Part shown: piece by piece, positions 21,501 to 33,458 of the stretch | Layout: each line of letters begins with the position of its first letter | How positions within the stretch are numbered: the stretch's first letter is position 1 | NCBI GenBank assembly: GCA_032717465.1 | Contig: CM064666.1 | Location: forward strand, 19,220,511-19,284,510 | Length of the DNA stretch: 64,000 nucleotides | Source: Coenobita brevimanus | Taxonomy: Eukaryota; Arthropoda; Malacostraca; Decapoda; Coenobitidae | Direction of reading: 5' to 3' | Notes under the pieces: model-generated | Seen by the model: only the letters and a program-made list of their open reading frames with translations | Told to the model about the DNA's origin: nothing | Databases searched by the model: none | Made by a program: the position numbers and the translations under genes

Positions 21501-22210
21501 AATTCAATTTATCACTTGAGAATTAATCTGCTGGAAGGGAAGGGAATCACGGCCAATACAGGTGATAGGAGGGTCAGAGGCAGGTAATGATTTTAGCACT
21601 ACAACAACAGGGTCTCTCTATCTCTCATGACAGAAATATTTGAGGTGGCAGCAAAGAACAAAGAATAAACAAGCATTAAGGGGGCAAACTATCAGTACCA
21701 TCCCTAATGAAGTGGAATCATCATCATCATCATCATCTTCGTAACCAATTATTTTTCAATCATCGTAACCTTTTTTTTTTTTTTTTTTTCAAGCAGTCAC
21801 TCCTATCCTGTTTATTTATTTTTTCTACACATGGATAAAATGCATAGGGCCCATAAATCAAAGAGGAAACCCAAGAGAGAGTGAAACTAACTGAAAGCAC
21901 AATTAAATGGATCATAAACTCATTAACTTACCATTAAAATCCTAGTATATTACACACACACCCACACACACAAAACCATGGGGACATCACACATCCTTGC
22001 TCTCTCTAATCATAAACCACGACAACCCAACCCAACAGACATCAACACCATCACAAACACCCAAACGATACACAGACCAAGAAAACGCAACAATGAAGGA
22101 GAAATATCCACAGCATAGCCTAAGAATCAGCATAACGATAGTAATTCTAAAAACGTATCAACCATTGGCTGTCATGTTGGAGACCTTGCAACTTTATACA
22201 ACATCGTCTG
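21501..22210. other. Unassigned sequence with simple repeats
   Basis: It contains (ATC)n at 21719-21738, a T run at 21771-21789 and short CA runs near 21954-21970. No supported gene. Confidence 0.5.
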
Positions 22211-22264
22211 CCATCATCCAATCCTATGACACCCCATAAGGAGCGTAGGAAGCCAGGCTAGGCA
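22211..22264. repeat. Short repeat S, truncated
   Basis: CATCATCCAATCCTATGACA and GGAGCGTAGGAAGCC match the left half of repeat S. The right half is absent. Confidence 0.6.
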
Positions 22265-22464
22265 TACTGCACAAAATTATCTGCTCAACACATAATACTG
22301 CTGATTTCAGAGATGCCCTGGGTTGAAAGACGATTGAGACCTGACAGGCAAATTGGTTCTTGCTCATGCTTAGGAAAATATGGCAAATGACTGTGTGATA
22401 GGAAGAGATATATCAAAATAGTTGAGTCTATGGGCACCCTAGGATCCCTCCCTCCTGTCTATCA

Positions 22465-22495
22465 ATCTATCTATAGCCTGACGCCCTAATCCATA
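22465..22495 (-). mobile_element. LINE B tail remnant
   Basis: (CTAT)n followed by AGCCTGACGCCCTAATCC is the reverse complement of the LINE B terminus. Only about 30 bases remain. Confidence 0.5.
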
Positions 22496-23097
22496 TAGTT
22501 ATAAAATTTCAAACACGTGGCACATTTTCCCACGTACCGATAAGAGTATAACATATTTCAATTCAACATATAACTATAGTCAGTTTATTTCCATCTGACA
22601 AAACAAGGGAACTTTTATCACTTCAGTACTAAATCATTGATGTATAAAATACAATATGCTTTAGTGATGGGGTACGGATGAGTCTCCTGGGTTACTAGTC
22701 AAATTAACTCTCCAGTCTGACTACACTTGCTTATAAAGGCTAACAGTTGTGAATCTCTGTCAGGTGAAGCAAACTGACTATAGAATACATCAACAGAAAT
22801 AAAGACACCAAAAAAACACTCCCACATAGTCAGCCACAGGAAAAATGATATAAAAAACATAAACCGTATTAACGATAAATGTTCGTATATATGCAGGGAA
22901 AAATCTCGTTATCTCTCAACTCAATGAAGGGAATCAACTGCTATGCTTAATGAGGGGAATAAACTCAGAATGATTGTTATTCTTGGATATAAATGAAGGG
23001 AAACGATTCAAGTTGCTCATCAACCTTTGACATAAATGGTCGTTAACTAAGGATGCTTGTTAGTTTTAAAATCTCAGTGCTATTTAGAACAATACAT
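22496..23097. other. Unassigned AT-rich sequence
   Basis: No supported frame or recognised repeat. A GAAGGGAAT-type motif recurs three times at about 22925-23000 (AATGAAGGGAATCAACTG, AATGAGGGGAATAAACTC, AATGAAGGGAAACGATTC), which suggests an old tandem repeat. Confidence 0.4.
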
Positions 23098-23300
23098 TTT
23101 TCTTTTTAATGCAGAGAAGCAGAAACTGAAGAGTGCAAGAAATAATACACAAAAGAGAGCCAAATGCAAGATATCTTACATCTGAAATTCCTGCACACAT
23201 TGCATTTACAAGACTGGAGGTCACAGGCAGAGGGAAATAGAGATTGAGAAAAATAAATTCAACTTGACCTGCTGCCAATTACAATCAACCAAAGAAGGAC
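23098..23300 (-). mobile_element. LINE C 3' fragment, diverged
   Basis: TTTTTCTTTTTAATGCAGAG, AAGAGAGCCAAATGCAAGAT and TGACCTGCTGCCAATTACAA are a worn reverse complement of the LINE C 3' end. It is older than the copies in the duplicon. Confidence 0.6.
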
Positions 23301-24290
23301 AAGAGTACATATTTTTTTCAGCATATTTTTTCCTGTGGCTGACTGTGCACTACATCACAATGACATGGTAATAATAATAATGCAAATATAACAAGAAAAT
23401 GGGCATAACAATTGGCGTACAAATACAATAGCCAACATCAACAGTTCAGGAGGGATAATATATACAAAACACCCATTTTTATGGTTGGGTAAACAAGCAC
23501 TATGGCTTTTTTGCAGAGTCCTTTTATTTGCCACAGTTATTTACGATCTTTTGGGCTGATAATACCTGCTGTTGTGGTGGTCCCTGGCTCATTTTAATTA
23601 CTAAGAATCAGAGTCAATGCTGGAGAAACTAAATACTGGAATTTAATCAAAGAAAACAGGCAATAGGAGCTCCAAAATTCTTACAACCAAGATTATCCTC
23701 TAATATTCTTCAGACGTGTGTGTGCATCTTTCAGGAGTTTACTCTGGAAAATGACACGCACATATCCTTAGCAAAGTTTCATAGCTCATTTAGCCACATC
23801 TCATTCAAGGAGGTAGATGATCAGCACACACAGATAAGCTACAACCAACTGACACTGTTTACTTAAGCAGCAAATACTGTACTGGCAAAAATGCTGAAAT
23901 TGATGCTATGTTGGTTCAGAGAAGTGGTTTGATTACAGCACTACTACACAGGCATATCCTTAACCTTCCACTGTCCTACTTAGCCAGGTATACAGGACCA
24001 CAGCAACAGCAGCCCACAATTTACTAAACCAAAATACAGGGCTGCCCATATATATCTGGTGTTGTCGGCTCAGTCTGCGGGTATGGGGGAAGCACGTATT
24101 TTGACAACCTAATTATGCTCCGTTTAACTGGGTATTAAATTACCATCATTCCTTTGTAAATGCTAGTTGATACATGACTAATATGGTGCTAGTCATGAAG
24201 AAGTGCTATGGAAAGGATGTTGGGCCACAGTGCTATCTTATTCTGTCAGTGACGTGAGGGAAATGAATCTGCATAAGGACAAAAATCTTG
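23301..24290. other. Unassigned sequence
   Basis: No open frame of note and no repeat family I could match. This is one of the longest stretches here without visible transposon text, so it may be unique DNA. Confidence 0.45.
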
Positions 24291-24376
24291 TCTCTGTGTC
24301 ATGTTTGTGTCATACCTTGTGCCATGCTTTTGTGTGTCATGTCTGTGTGTGTCGTGTCTCTGCATGTCATGTCTCA
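24291..24376. repeat. Degenerate TGTGTCATGTC minisatellite
   Basis: The motif TGTGTCATGTT/TGTGTCATACC/TGTGTCATGTC recurs with spacing of about 11-26 bases, running into the LINE B fragment. Confidence 0.55.
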
Positions 24377-25145
24377 GTGGCTGTTCAATTTGTATATGGA
24401 TGGAGCTATAAGAGAGGTAATAGGAAGGAATGTGAATATATTGGTATCTAGTGAGGGAGGGTAAGATGTGGAAACTTCCTGAGCTGTTGCTTGCTGATGA
24501 TACTGTATTGTGATGAATGTGAACTGCAAGGCTTGGTGCATGAGTCTGAGGATGTAAGAAACAGAATCCTAAAGGGAATATACGTATGGGTAAAGTTATG
24601 GTCTTGAGGGAAATCACAGCATACAGAGTGAGACTGGATGGTGAGGAAATAGATAATGAAGGTGCATCCAAGTACGTTCGAGTGATGAGTGAGGATGGAA
24701 GGATGTGCTTGAATGGGTACAGCAGGGTAGAAAGGTTGCTGGATCACTGAAAGCTGTGATAAGACGTTGAGAAATGAGGCTTAGATCCTGTTGGAAGGGC
24801 ACAAGAGTGAAAGCAGTGGAAATGACCTGAGGAATGTGTGGAGTTTTATGGACAGACAGATATACAAATGAGGAAGTGGAAAAGTGCTGTGGTGCTATTA
24901 GGAGAAATACTTTGAGATAGTTTGGCCATGTAGAGGATGGGGAATGAGAGCATGATTAGAAGGTATGTGTATGATGTGAAGAGGAGGAGAGACCATGGCA
25001 GGGACGGAAGACTGGAGTGGAGAGATACAAGGGAGGGAGATGTGAGTTGGAGAGAGGGCAGTCAAACAGCAAATAACAGAATGACATGGAGTTAATTTGT
25101 TTGTGGCCTCCCCTTATGCGATTGAGATGTCTGGCAATAGATAAA
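24363..25145 (+). mobile_element. LINE B, decayed 3' half
   Basis: It begins at the RT block (ATGTCTCAGTGGCTGTTCAA, reading close to MSPWLFNLYMDG in LINE B), passes a damaged catalytic site (CTTGCTGATGATACTGTATT, LADDT) and the GKxxVMV region, and ends ATTGAGATGTCTGGCAATAG. Many indels and stops are present. It is clearly older than 54590-57520. Confidence 0.8.
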
Positions 25146-27788
25146 AGTCAGTGGAGGGTAAAAATCTCTTCTTACCAAAATGAGTGAACTTTAAGCAATT
25201 ACTGAAGAAAATGCAAGAGGATATATTAAATTACTTGATAAAAAAATGCAACCAATGGCTGCAAACAAGCAATCACTATCAAGTAAGAAAGGGTTATGGG
25301 AAACAGAAAATGATGCAGGGTAGTGATGGTAAAGCCGACTGAGCCTCCACCATATCAATCATCAAATAATCAAAATCAATATAATAATCATCATTCATTA
25401 TTATTAAAATCATCACTGCAAACGTCATCATCATCATCCCAGCCTCTTCTTCCCACCTAAGGATGGGGTAAGGTATGCTGGTTCAAAGAGGCAACAACAC
25501 AACACATTGGATCTTTCATGTTATATATGTACTACCCTTTATTTTTTAGCATCTGGTGGCACATAAACCAGGACTTAAACTGCATCTATTTGTGATGTAC
25601 AGGCATGTGCAAAAGTATGCCAACAATACTCTGCCAGCACTAACTTGTATTTCATATTTACCACTCTTCCCCCAAATGACTAGAGGGTAACATTCCTTCT
25701 GTTGCCTGTTTTCCTGATGCCTGGAACAGACACCTTCATATGGCAATGATAAGATATTGAATGTCAGATTAAAAATAACAGCCTTCAGTTCCTTTACTAT
25801 CCCCATACAGGAGAATGGTGGACTAGGAAGGAAAGAATAGTAACGCTGATGTGCAGTCCTTACCACATAAAATATTTCAAACAACACCTTCCATTCCTAC
25901 AGCTGGCAGAGAAGTGTCTACATACTTTGCTCATGCTCAGGACAGGATTTATGCAAAACATTTCATAGCCAATGGTTGTGTACGGCTGGCCAGTTGTCTA
26001 TAATCTTAGTCGCTTTACTCGAATCTGGCGAAGATGTCTTCTTTCAGAGCTGACGGCAGCAGGTAAAGAAACTGGTTGTTTGATACGATTACTAATCAAA
26101 GTGGACATCTCGTGACTATCATGAGTGACAAGCCAAGTGGCTTCTGGCTACCCAGGATATAAGTTACTACACTTGGTGGTAATATACAACTAGAGAGTCA
26201 CGTGGTGGTGTAACGAGTTACAGCGCTCCAGCTGGATGTGGCAATATCCGGTATTAAATTAGTCAGTAGCTAGTTCCAGGTCTCTTCACAAAATGGGGAA
26301 ACAAAAAATTGGTGAATGACTGGGTGGCTGTGAATGTGAGGTCCAGCATCTGATAGATGTGAACAAAGTGTGCAACGTCTGGCTTGCAATATCCACTTAA
26401 GAACGTATGCCCAACTCCTTGGCAGGCATTGCCTAGGCCGTAAAAAATAAACAAAAAAACTTGAGCCATCAAACACAACCCCCTCATAGAGCATTCCGCC
26501 CCCTTACTGTACGGCCACAACGTGGTTACTGCAAGCAAGGCCTGAGTGCATGTTTACCTATATAATCATCCACCTGTGTGCCACTTATCCTTCCAACATA
26601 TGCAATGATGGACTCCTTCTCACTGTCCGACAGCCCCCATTACCCACGTCAAAACGAATATATATCATGGCACACAATGGTGGGTTGTGTGTGCTGTAAA
26701 AGTATTGGACCCAACCCCCAGGCATCCCCAATCCCCCAAAACCCCACTAGTAGCAAAGGGACTTGGGGCCACGCTACACGACAGTATTATGGCAACTAAT
26801 TCGGCACATAATTTTTTAAGCTTATCTTTACGATGCAGACTTTTTGTTCATTTACTGCCGGCACAAAACTTTAATCTCCTCAGTCTGACTTGGCGCTAAT
26901 TTTTTTTAAAAGCATACCGGTACTTAGCGTTCCAACTTCCACACAGGGGAATTGACGGGCCAAGGTTCGTACACAATGAGTAACGCCAGAACTGCAGGGT
27001 TGATTGGTGTGGGTGATTTAAACGGACAACATAGCGACAATATACACAAGTATCAAACAACTGGCCATAAAAAAATCTGTCCACTGTGCATCAGTTACAA
27101 TACAAACATCAACATAATAATCAAGCAATAATCATATGCATATTTCACTTGGGTGTCTTCTAGGTGGCTCAGGAAGCTTGCTAAGAAATCACGTTAGGAA
27201 ATCACCCCAGCCACAAAGAAGACAAGCCACTTTGACTGAACTAACACCAGACACTGTTCAATTGAGAGAAACACTAGTAGTAGTCAAAGGCATCAAAAAT
27301 AACATGAGGAACCTTTCCATCACAAAATTCTTGCAGTATACCGGGTATCTACCTAGCTAACACTTACTGCAATATATCTACTATCTATGTGTATCTGTGT
27401 AGTGTTTACCTATCTGTGTACTTTATCTATCAGCTTGAAATATTGCTGAGCTGAGGCAACACCTTAGCAAGGAGACATGCTAATCATGAAGTGCAGGGGA
27501 AAGGTTTCAAAACTATATGCTACTGGTAAACCTGGGGAATTTACTTACTGTACTCTTGTTACTCTACCCAGGCATAAAATAAGCATCTTAGCAATAGTTT
27601 ATCAAGCAGAATGCTAGTCATGAAGAAGTGCGGTGGGATGGATGTAGACATGTAGTACTGTGTTATTCTACCACAGAGATATATGAAAAAAGCAGGTGAA
27701 TGGACAAATCCCAGGCCACGTTACGGTGCAAGAAGTATGATAATTGAGCATAGACGAATATAAATAAGTTAAAAATCCATCCAATCAG
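25146..27788. other. Unassigned 2.6-kb region
   Basis: Mostly unrecognised. It has (ATC)-rich text at 25380-25440 followed by a head of repeat F, and near 26127 a short match to the segment at 15225. The stretch 26560-27100 is relatively CpG-containing. ATGTCTTCTTTCAGAGCTGA followed by CGGCAGCAGGTAAAG (26034-26068) looks like a very short exon with a donor but has no other support. No gene is called. Confidence 0.4.
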
Positions 27789-27872
27789 CCATCATCCAAT
27801 CCCACGTCGCCCCACAGAGGAGCGTAGGAACCCGAGGCTAGGCAAGTTGGTCCTGACATTGAAGATGAATAT
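27789..27872. repeat. Short repeat S
   Basis: CATCATCCAATCCCACGTCG, GAGGAGCGTAGGAACCCGAG and GGTCCTGACATTGAAGATGA match repeat S. Confidence 0.65.
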
Positions 27873-28104
27873 AAGTTAAAAATAAAGCTCACTATTATCC
27901 TTAGACCCCTAATGCATCACTCTCAGTTGAATAAAACCATCTGATGTTAGCTGGAATAAAGACAATTGCTCTCCCACTTACGAACAAGAGCTAAGAAGAA
28001 TTGCTGTTGAGATTAAACACTTACCGGCTTGAGATTTCATTCGGCTGTGTGGTTGCCACCCTGATAGTGCCAGGGATTGACTCCTGGCACTGCATCATCT
28101 TAGC

Positions 28105-28343
28105 TTATCATCAATCATCGTCGTCATTGATTGGCCAGTAAAATCAGCACCTAGACTAAGTTAACTGGCCTTCTATATCCTAGTGGTGGAATGATCTAGT
28201 TATGGAGCCTAGCACTAACTATTCTATCATCAATCATCGTCGTCGTCATCAATAGGCAAGTAAAATCAGTACCTAGACTAAGTTAACTGGTCTTGTATAC
28301 CCTAGTGGTGGAATGATCTAGTTATGCAGCCCAGCACTGCCAC
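28105..28343. repeat. 119-bp tandem pair
   Basis: Two units each begin TATCATCAATCATCGTCGTC and contain AGTAAAATCAG(C/T)ACCTAGAC, AAGTTAACTGG and TAGTGGTGGAATGATCTAGT. Starts are 28106 and 28225. The unit sits after text (GTGGTTGCCACCCTGATAGT, CAGGGATTGACTCC) that recalls a tRNA-derived SINE head, but this is weak. Confidence 0.8.
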
Positions 28344-28772
28344 TGATCATAATTAAAATCATCATTAGGCATTATCATCATCATTCCTGACTCCTCTTCC
28401 CACCCAATGATGGGGTCAGGAGTTCATTATTAAAATATCGTAAGTAGGGGAGCAACTGTTATACTCTGTCCATCTCAACTTGGCTTAAAAGTGATCTGGA
28501 AAGGATGCAGAGCCACAGTATTGCTAGCCTTGTCTTACTCTGCTTCTGACCGATGAAATTAGGCTGCCAAGGACAAAACTCTCCGCCAAGTCAAGGTGGA
28601 CCATCCAAAAATTTTCTAACTCACATTTCAGACGGGTGGTTGTAGCTGTAGTTGTAGTAGAAGGAACTGAGATGTAGAAAGGTTTTCAGGATCAACGGCG
28701 CTGGGAACCTCTATATCTATCACAGGTATTTCCCAAGTTTTGAGGCCACTGAGTATTTTTCAACATTCACCA

Positions 28773-28872
28773 CACAATCTTGTATCGCCCTATGAGCAGC
28801 GAAGAAGCCCAGGGCTGGTCCCGATATTCAAGATGAGAGTGACAAGCCACACTCATCCCCGAGTGGCATTAC
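28773..28872. repeat. Short repeat S, diverged
   Basis: TGTATCGCCCTATGAGCAGC, GGTCCCGATATTCAAGATGA and CCCCGAGTGGCATTA align to the full repeat S. Confidence 0.6.
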
Positions 28873-28945
28873 GTTAACGATAAACCCCAACCACCCCTGG
28901 GTACAGACATTGCATGATGATAAAAATTGAGCCAGCACCGCCGGC

Positions 28946-29090
28946 TCCAGCAGGCAGCACCACCAGGATCAATTCCAGCAGGCAGCACCACCAGGATCAA
29001 TTCCAGCAGGCAGCACCAACAGGATCAACGCCAGCACGGCAGCACCAACAGGATCAACGCCAGCACGGCAGCACCAACTCAGCAATCGCA
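28946..29090. repeat. 28-29-bp minisatellite, five units
   Basis: The unit CAGCAGGCAGCACCACCAGG + ATCAATTC occurs twice, then versions with CACCAACAGGATCAACGC. The last unit is partial. It leaves long frames open in several phases (Gln/Ser/Ala-rich), which is a by-product of the repeat rather than evidence of a gene. Confidence 0.85.
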
Positions 29091-29214
29091 GGAACAGCAG
29101 CCTGAGTAACACAGACGGACCCTGAAAATAAGGCAAGGTTTTAGGAGATAATCTCAAGTGTGTTCAAACTTAATCCTTTTGTCTGTGGAGGAGTTCAATA
29201 TGGATCTTAATTAA

Positions 29215-29395
29215 CCCCTAGTGTATTGGTGCTGGATGGGGGGGGGGAGGGCTGCCTGACTACATTTACACTTCTCAATGCCACACCTATCCCGCAAGAG
29301 GAGAATGATGGACTACAGAAGGGTAACTCAGCCTGCAGTCCACTGGGATAATGTTCTGCTGTGCCTGGGGTTGAACTACTACTAGTACACAAGAC
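29215..29395. repeat. Dispersed repeat G
   Basis: GAATGATGGACTACAGAAGG, CAGCCTGCAGTCCACTGGGA and a TTGAACTACTACTA tail match the right half of repeat G. A run of ten G (29238-29247) precedes it. Confidence 0.6.
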
Positions 29396-29741
29396 CTAAG
29401 ATGAACAAATCCATTTTACATCATCTGTCTGGCTCAATTCCTTGGTTATAGTCCTTCAAGTACTTCCTTATTCCCAGCAGAACAATACAATCCTACGGCT
29501 CTGCATTATTTACCGAACTCTTCATGACTGGCTTTCTTCCTGTGTTAATCTTTTGTTACAACTCAGCACTGAATAAGGACAGATGGCAGTTTAGACAGAT
29601 AGATTCCTTCACAATGATGGCCGTCTCCTAATATAAATGAAAGAGTCTGGTGGTAGCAAGTATATTATGACAAGAGCAGAAGGCCCCACACTACAGGTCC
29701 CTTTGGCAAAATTAAAAAAAAAGTCACAATAGGACGCTTAC

Positions 29742-29877
29742 CTGAGAGTGGAGGCAGATGGTTGGTATTACCGTGATTGGGCAGCTGGTTGGTATTAATT
29801 TGGCAGCTGGTTGTGGTTTTCTTCTCCCCTTTCTCCGTCTCTGTTGGCAGTTTCCACAGCTGGATCAATTAACACAC
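29742..29877 (-). other. Exon-like unit 2
   Basis: On the minus strand, acceptor-like CTATTTTTTCAG is followed by a 136-base unit with AGCTGTGGAAACTGCC and ends CTCTCAG before GTAAGCG. The preceding intron text (AAAGGACTAATGTGTA) is close to that of unit 1 (AAAGGACTAATTGTGTA). Units 1 and 2 differ by indels in the body. The shared frame has a TAA near the 5' edge, so coding is doubtful. Confidence 0.45.
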
Positions 29878-30011
29878 CTGAAAAAATAGTACACATTAGT
29901 CCTTTCCTTCCAAACCTTGATTAACAAAAGTATCTGGTTAGCAGCAAAAACAATATAACCTGGGAACAGTAAGGCTTAATTACATGGCAGTAAGAATTTG
30001 TGAAGTCTGTA

Positions 30012-30068
30012 GTAATAATAATAATAATAAATAATAATAATAGTAATAACAACAATAATAATAATAAT
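30012..30068. repeat. (TAA)n microsatellite, 3' tail of LINE A
   Basis: TAA/ATA repeats lie exactly where the minus-strand LINE A ends, consistent with the short-repeat tails typical of RTE elements. Confidence 0.85.
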
Positions 30069-32222
30069 CGTTTCATTTTTAAAGGCTCCAACATGCTTGC
30101 ATGAGTCGGCCTTGGTCACCTAATGGCGGCTCTCCATGCTGCACGATCCATTGCAGCCTCCCTGTTCAGTCCCTTAACCCTGAGGTCACACTTAATGACC
30201 TCGTACCATGTCTTTTACGGTCTACCCCTCATAACCCCACCCCCAATATTAACATTTCTCACCATCCTCACCCAATTATCATCCCCCATCCTCTCCACAT
30301 GCCCAAACCATCTCAGTTTACCTCTGCTCATCACAACACCAATACATTCCAGTCCCATCCTACCTCTCAACTCTTCCATCGTAAACCCAGCCCCCTCAGA
30401 CCTTGCACACAGGGACGCACTACACATCCACCTAATCACTGTCATTTCTGTACGTCTAAGCCTGCGAATATCCTCCTCCTTTACTGCTCAGGTCTCACTA
30501 CCATACAGCATGACACTCCTAACACATGCTGCATACAAAGACCTCTTAGCACGTAGGGAGAGTCCTCTCAATGTCATGAGAGGCAAGAGCTCCCTGAACT
30601 TCTTCCAACCACTTCTCACCCTAGCCACAGAACTAGCTCCAGCCCCACCTCCAGCACACAACATGTCTCCCAAATAACAAAACTCTTCCACACACTCAAG
30701 AGATTCACCAGCAAGATCAATCCTTTCACGCCTGACAATCTCCATCAGCTCTCCCCGACATGCCGTACACATAAAATCAGTATTACCTCACAGTATACCT
30801 CTGACAGCACTACATCTCTTGCACCCCCATTTATCACAAACACCGCACAAGATGGAATTACTTCCCACGCCCTTGTGTCAAACTGCACATGGCCACTCTT
30901 CCTCGTCGTTGACAGTACCGCCACCAACCCTAGATATCATCACTTTTGTTTTATCTGCAGTTACCCTTAAGCCCTTGTGCCCCATACCATCCCTCCACTT
31001 CCTAAATCTTTGCTCCGCTTCCCTTTCATTCTCTGCAATCAACACCAAATCATCGGCATGCAACATCTCCCACAGGAATCTGCTTTTGAAGTCATGTGAG
31101 AGGGCTTCAAGTACCATGATAAACAACATAGGACTCAAAACTGACCCCTGATGCACACCAACGTTCACGGAAAACTCATCACTCAAATCTCCAATCACTC
31201 TTACCTGGGTGCTACCTGGGTGCGAGCACCCACATACATAGCCATAACCACCCTAACCAGCCACTCCTCCTAGTCAAGCCTTCTCATTGCCCACTTCACC
31301 ACCTCTCTAGGGACTCTGTCAAGGGCCTTTTCCAAATCAACAAAAACAAAATACAGATCCCTTTTCTTACCAATATATTTTTCCTGAAGCTGTTAACAAT
31401 GAATATGGCATCAGTGGTCCCCCTACCTGGCATAAACCCAAAATGCATCTCATCAATATTCACTCTCTCTCTAATCATAACTTCTTAGACTCTCTCCATT
31501 ACCTTCATTATCTGATCTAAAAGCTTTATACCTCTATAATTTCCTATTTCCAGGTCATCACCCTTCCCTTTATACACATTTACAATTACATTCTTCAGCC
31601 AATCATCTGGGACAACACCATCCACCCATCATCCAATCCTATATTGCCCCATGAGGAGCGTAGGAGCCCGAGGCTAGGCAGTTGGTCTTGACATTTAAGA
31701 TGAGAGTGACCAGCCTCACTTATCCCTGAGTGGCATTCACTCATAAATAATCATATTTGTCAGGTCAGTGACTAACCGCACCCCTATATCTCCTGAGGCC
31801 TTCAACATTTCGGCAGTCAACCCAGTCACACCTGCTGCCTTACCCACCTTCATCCTGCCTATTGCCTCACTCACAGTAGCAGCATCAATCAAAGGCCAAG
31901 GGCCAAACACTGGATCTGCTGGCTCCAAACCTTCCCTGTCCCAGTCACACTCCTCATTCAACAACCGGTTATAATGCTCTCTCCATGCATCTTTAATATC
32001 CCCACTGTTCACCACTACCCTTCCTTCATCATTCTTCACACACTGCTCACCTATAATATCCCGATTATCCCTCTTCATCTGATCACTTCATCACCTTAAA
32101 TATCATATTTTTCCTTTCCACACTATTTAGGTTATCAAACAAAAGTCTCGGTGACTCAGACTTCGCCCTGTATACCTCTCTTCTAGCCCTACGCTTGGCA
32201 GCCAAGTATTCCTCCTTGCTAT
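30069..32222 (-). pseudogene. RTE-like LINE A, broken reverse transcriptase, copy B
   Basis: This is the full extent of the truncated element that copy A shows in part. From the 5' side it has the KEEYLAAKRRARREVYRAKS linker (about 32097-32222), RMKVGKAAG (31737-32078), GFMPGRGTTDAIF (31296-31478), GVHQGSVLSPMLF with HADDLVLIAE (30878-31198), CYLGDML...LYGSET (30488-30772) and the C-terminal RWMCSASLCARSEG, LRWFGHVERMGDDNW (30215-30445), then the (TAA)n tail. The frames are disjoint and a repeat S copy interrupts the gene at 31625-31745. The endonuclease is absent. The damage is shared with copy A, so it was already dead before the duplication. Confidence 0.88.
31625..31745. repeat. Short repeat S, copy B
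   Basis: Partner of 1138-1258 with one or two substitutions. Confidence 0.65.
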
Positions 32223-32228
32223 AATGAT

Positions 32229-32687
32229 AATCATCATCATCATCCGGGCAGGGTGAGGAGTAGCAATGTCCAGACAGCCCAAATTTGCCCAATCCAATAG
32301 GCCACGCTTCCATTCGCTCACCATTCAAGCCCTCAGAATCCTGGCTCTGTATGATACACCAAAAACACTGACCACGTTCTGTAGCTTCACATAAACGTAT
32401 CCGAGAGTCAATAATAATAATAGTAATAATAATAATAAAAATGCAGTACCCCAGTCTGCAGTCCACATACAATATACGCTGGCTACAGTTTACATATTGA
32501 AGGGACAAAAAAAATGTCACCATATGCTGAATTAATCTGCCTTCCAATACAAAGAATTACAGAAATCTGCCTATATCACACTCCAGGGGTTGTTGCTGTT
32601 GATCAACCCTTGTCTGTCTAGATGAGCAAACCCATCAACTGCAGGGAAGCAACTGCCCTTCCCATGCACTGAGTCTGTATTCCCTTG
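32229..32687. repeat. Dispersed repeat F, copy B
   Basis: Partner of 1742-2200, with a few substitutions. Confidence 0.6.
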
Positions 32688-33458
32688 TGGCTGACAGCGG
32701 GGAATAGTGTAAAAGTTTAGTTCCTGGATGGATGTCACATTTGGGTAATTCCACGAAGATGTCAACCTTTTGTGTCAAAATCAGAATTGCTTAAAAGTAT
32801 ATAAATTATACATCATTTTAAAGCTTAATCATTGAATTTTATGAATCAGAGGAGAAAGAGAGCCTAAACTGTCAACTTGGGGAGCTGCATAAAAAACTGT
32901 CACGTTATGTCACCAAAGAAAAACCAGTGCTGAATATAGCAACTTTCATAACATCATTGACCAGAGTATGTTATTGTTTGGAATGCTGACACTGTGTTTG
33001 ACTGAAAATGTGTCTATTTGAGTTGTGATTGACACTACAGTTGTCTACATATACTGTATGTTGTGGTCAGAATGTAGCATGACCTTTAAATGGAAGTATT
33101 TCAGGAGTAACGTGTCTCATGTTTTTTCCCCATTTTTCCCATACACAACTAACAAACTGGAGAATACCAACATAACTTTATATTATAAACAGGCATCCCA
33201 AGGCCTTAATAATGTAATGCTGGGATACTTTGAAATAAACCCTGGTAAGCCATATGGTCTGTCACACACGTTACATGCCCACTGCGAGGAACGTTACCAG
33301 AAAATGGTGTAAAGTTTCTCACGCACACCTTTGAACAAAAAATCAAAGTACCTGCACTGAAGTCCAATGATAAAACCCCTGTGTTTGTAATTTAGTATGT
33401 TATCTTTAAGTTTTTATTCTTTCCAAACAGTAAATTGATTTTGACTGGTACCTGGTGA

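Noticed and set aside
26034..26068. Possible mini-exon ATGTCTTCTTTCAG... before GTAAAG on the plus strand
   Set aside because: About 30 bases with no linked exon, repeat or frame. Chance occurrence is likely.
28040..28110. tRNA-like text (GTGGTTGCCACC...CAGGGATTGACTCC)
   Set aside because: The B-box match is poor and no cloverleaf could be drawn. At most it is a remnant of a tRNA-derived SINE.
29665..29868. 67-codon minus frame MIQLWKLPTETEK as a gene
   Set aside because: It spans the exon-like unit and then runs through the donor into putative intron, and the equivalent frames in the other units contain stops.
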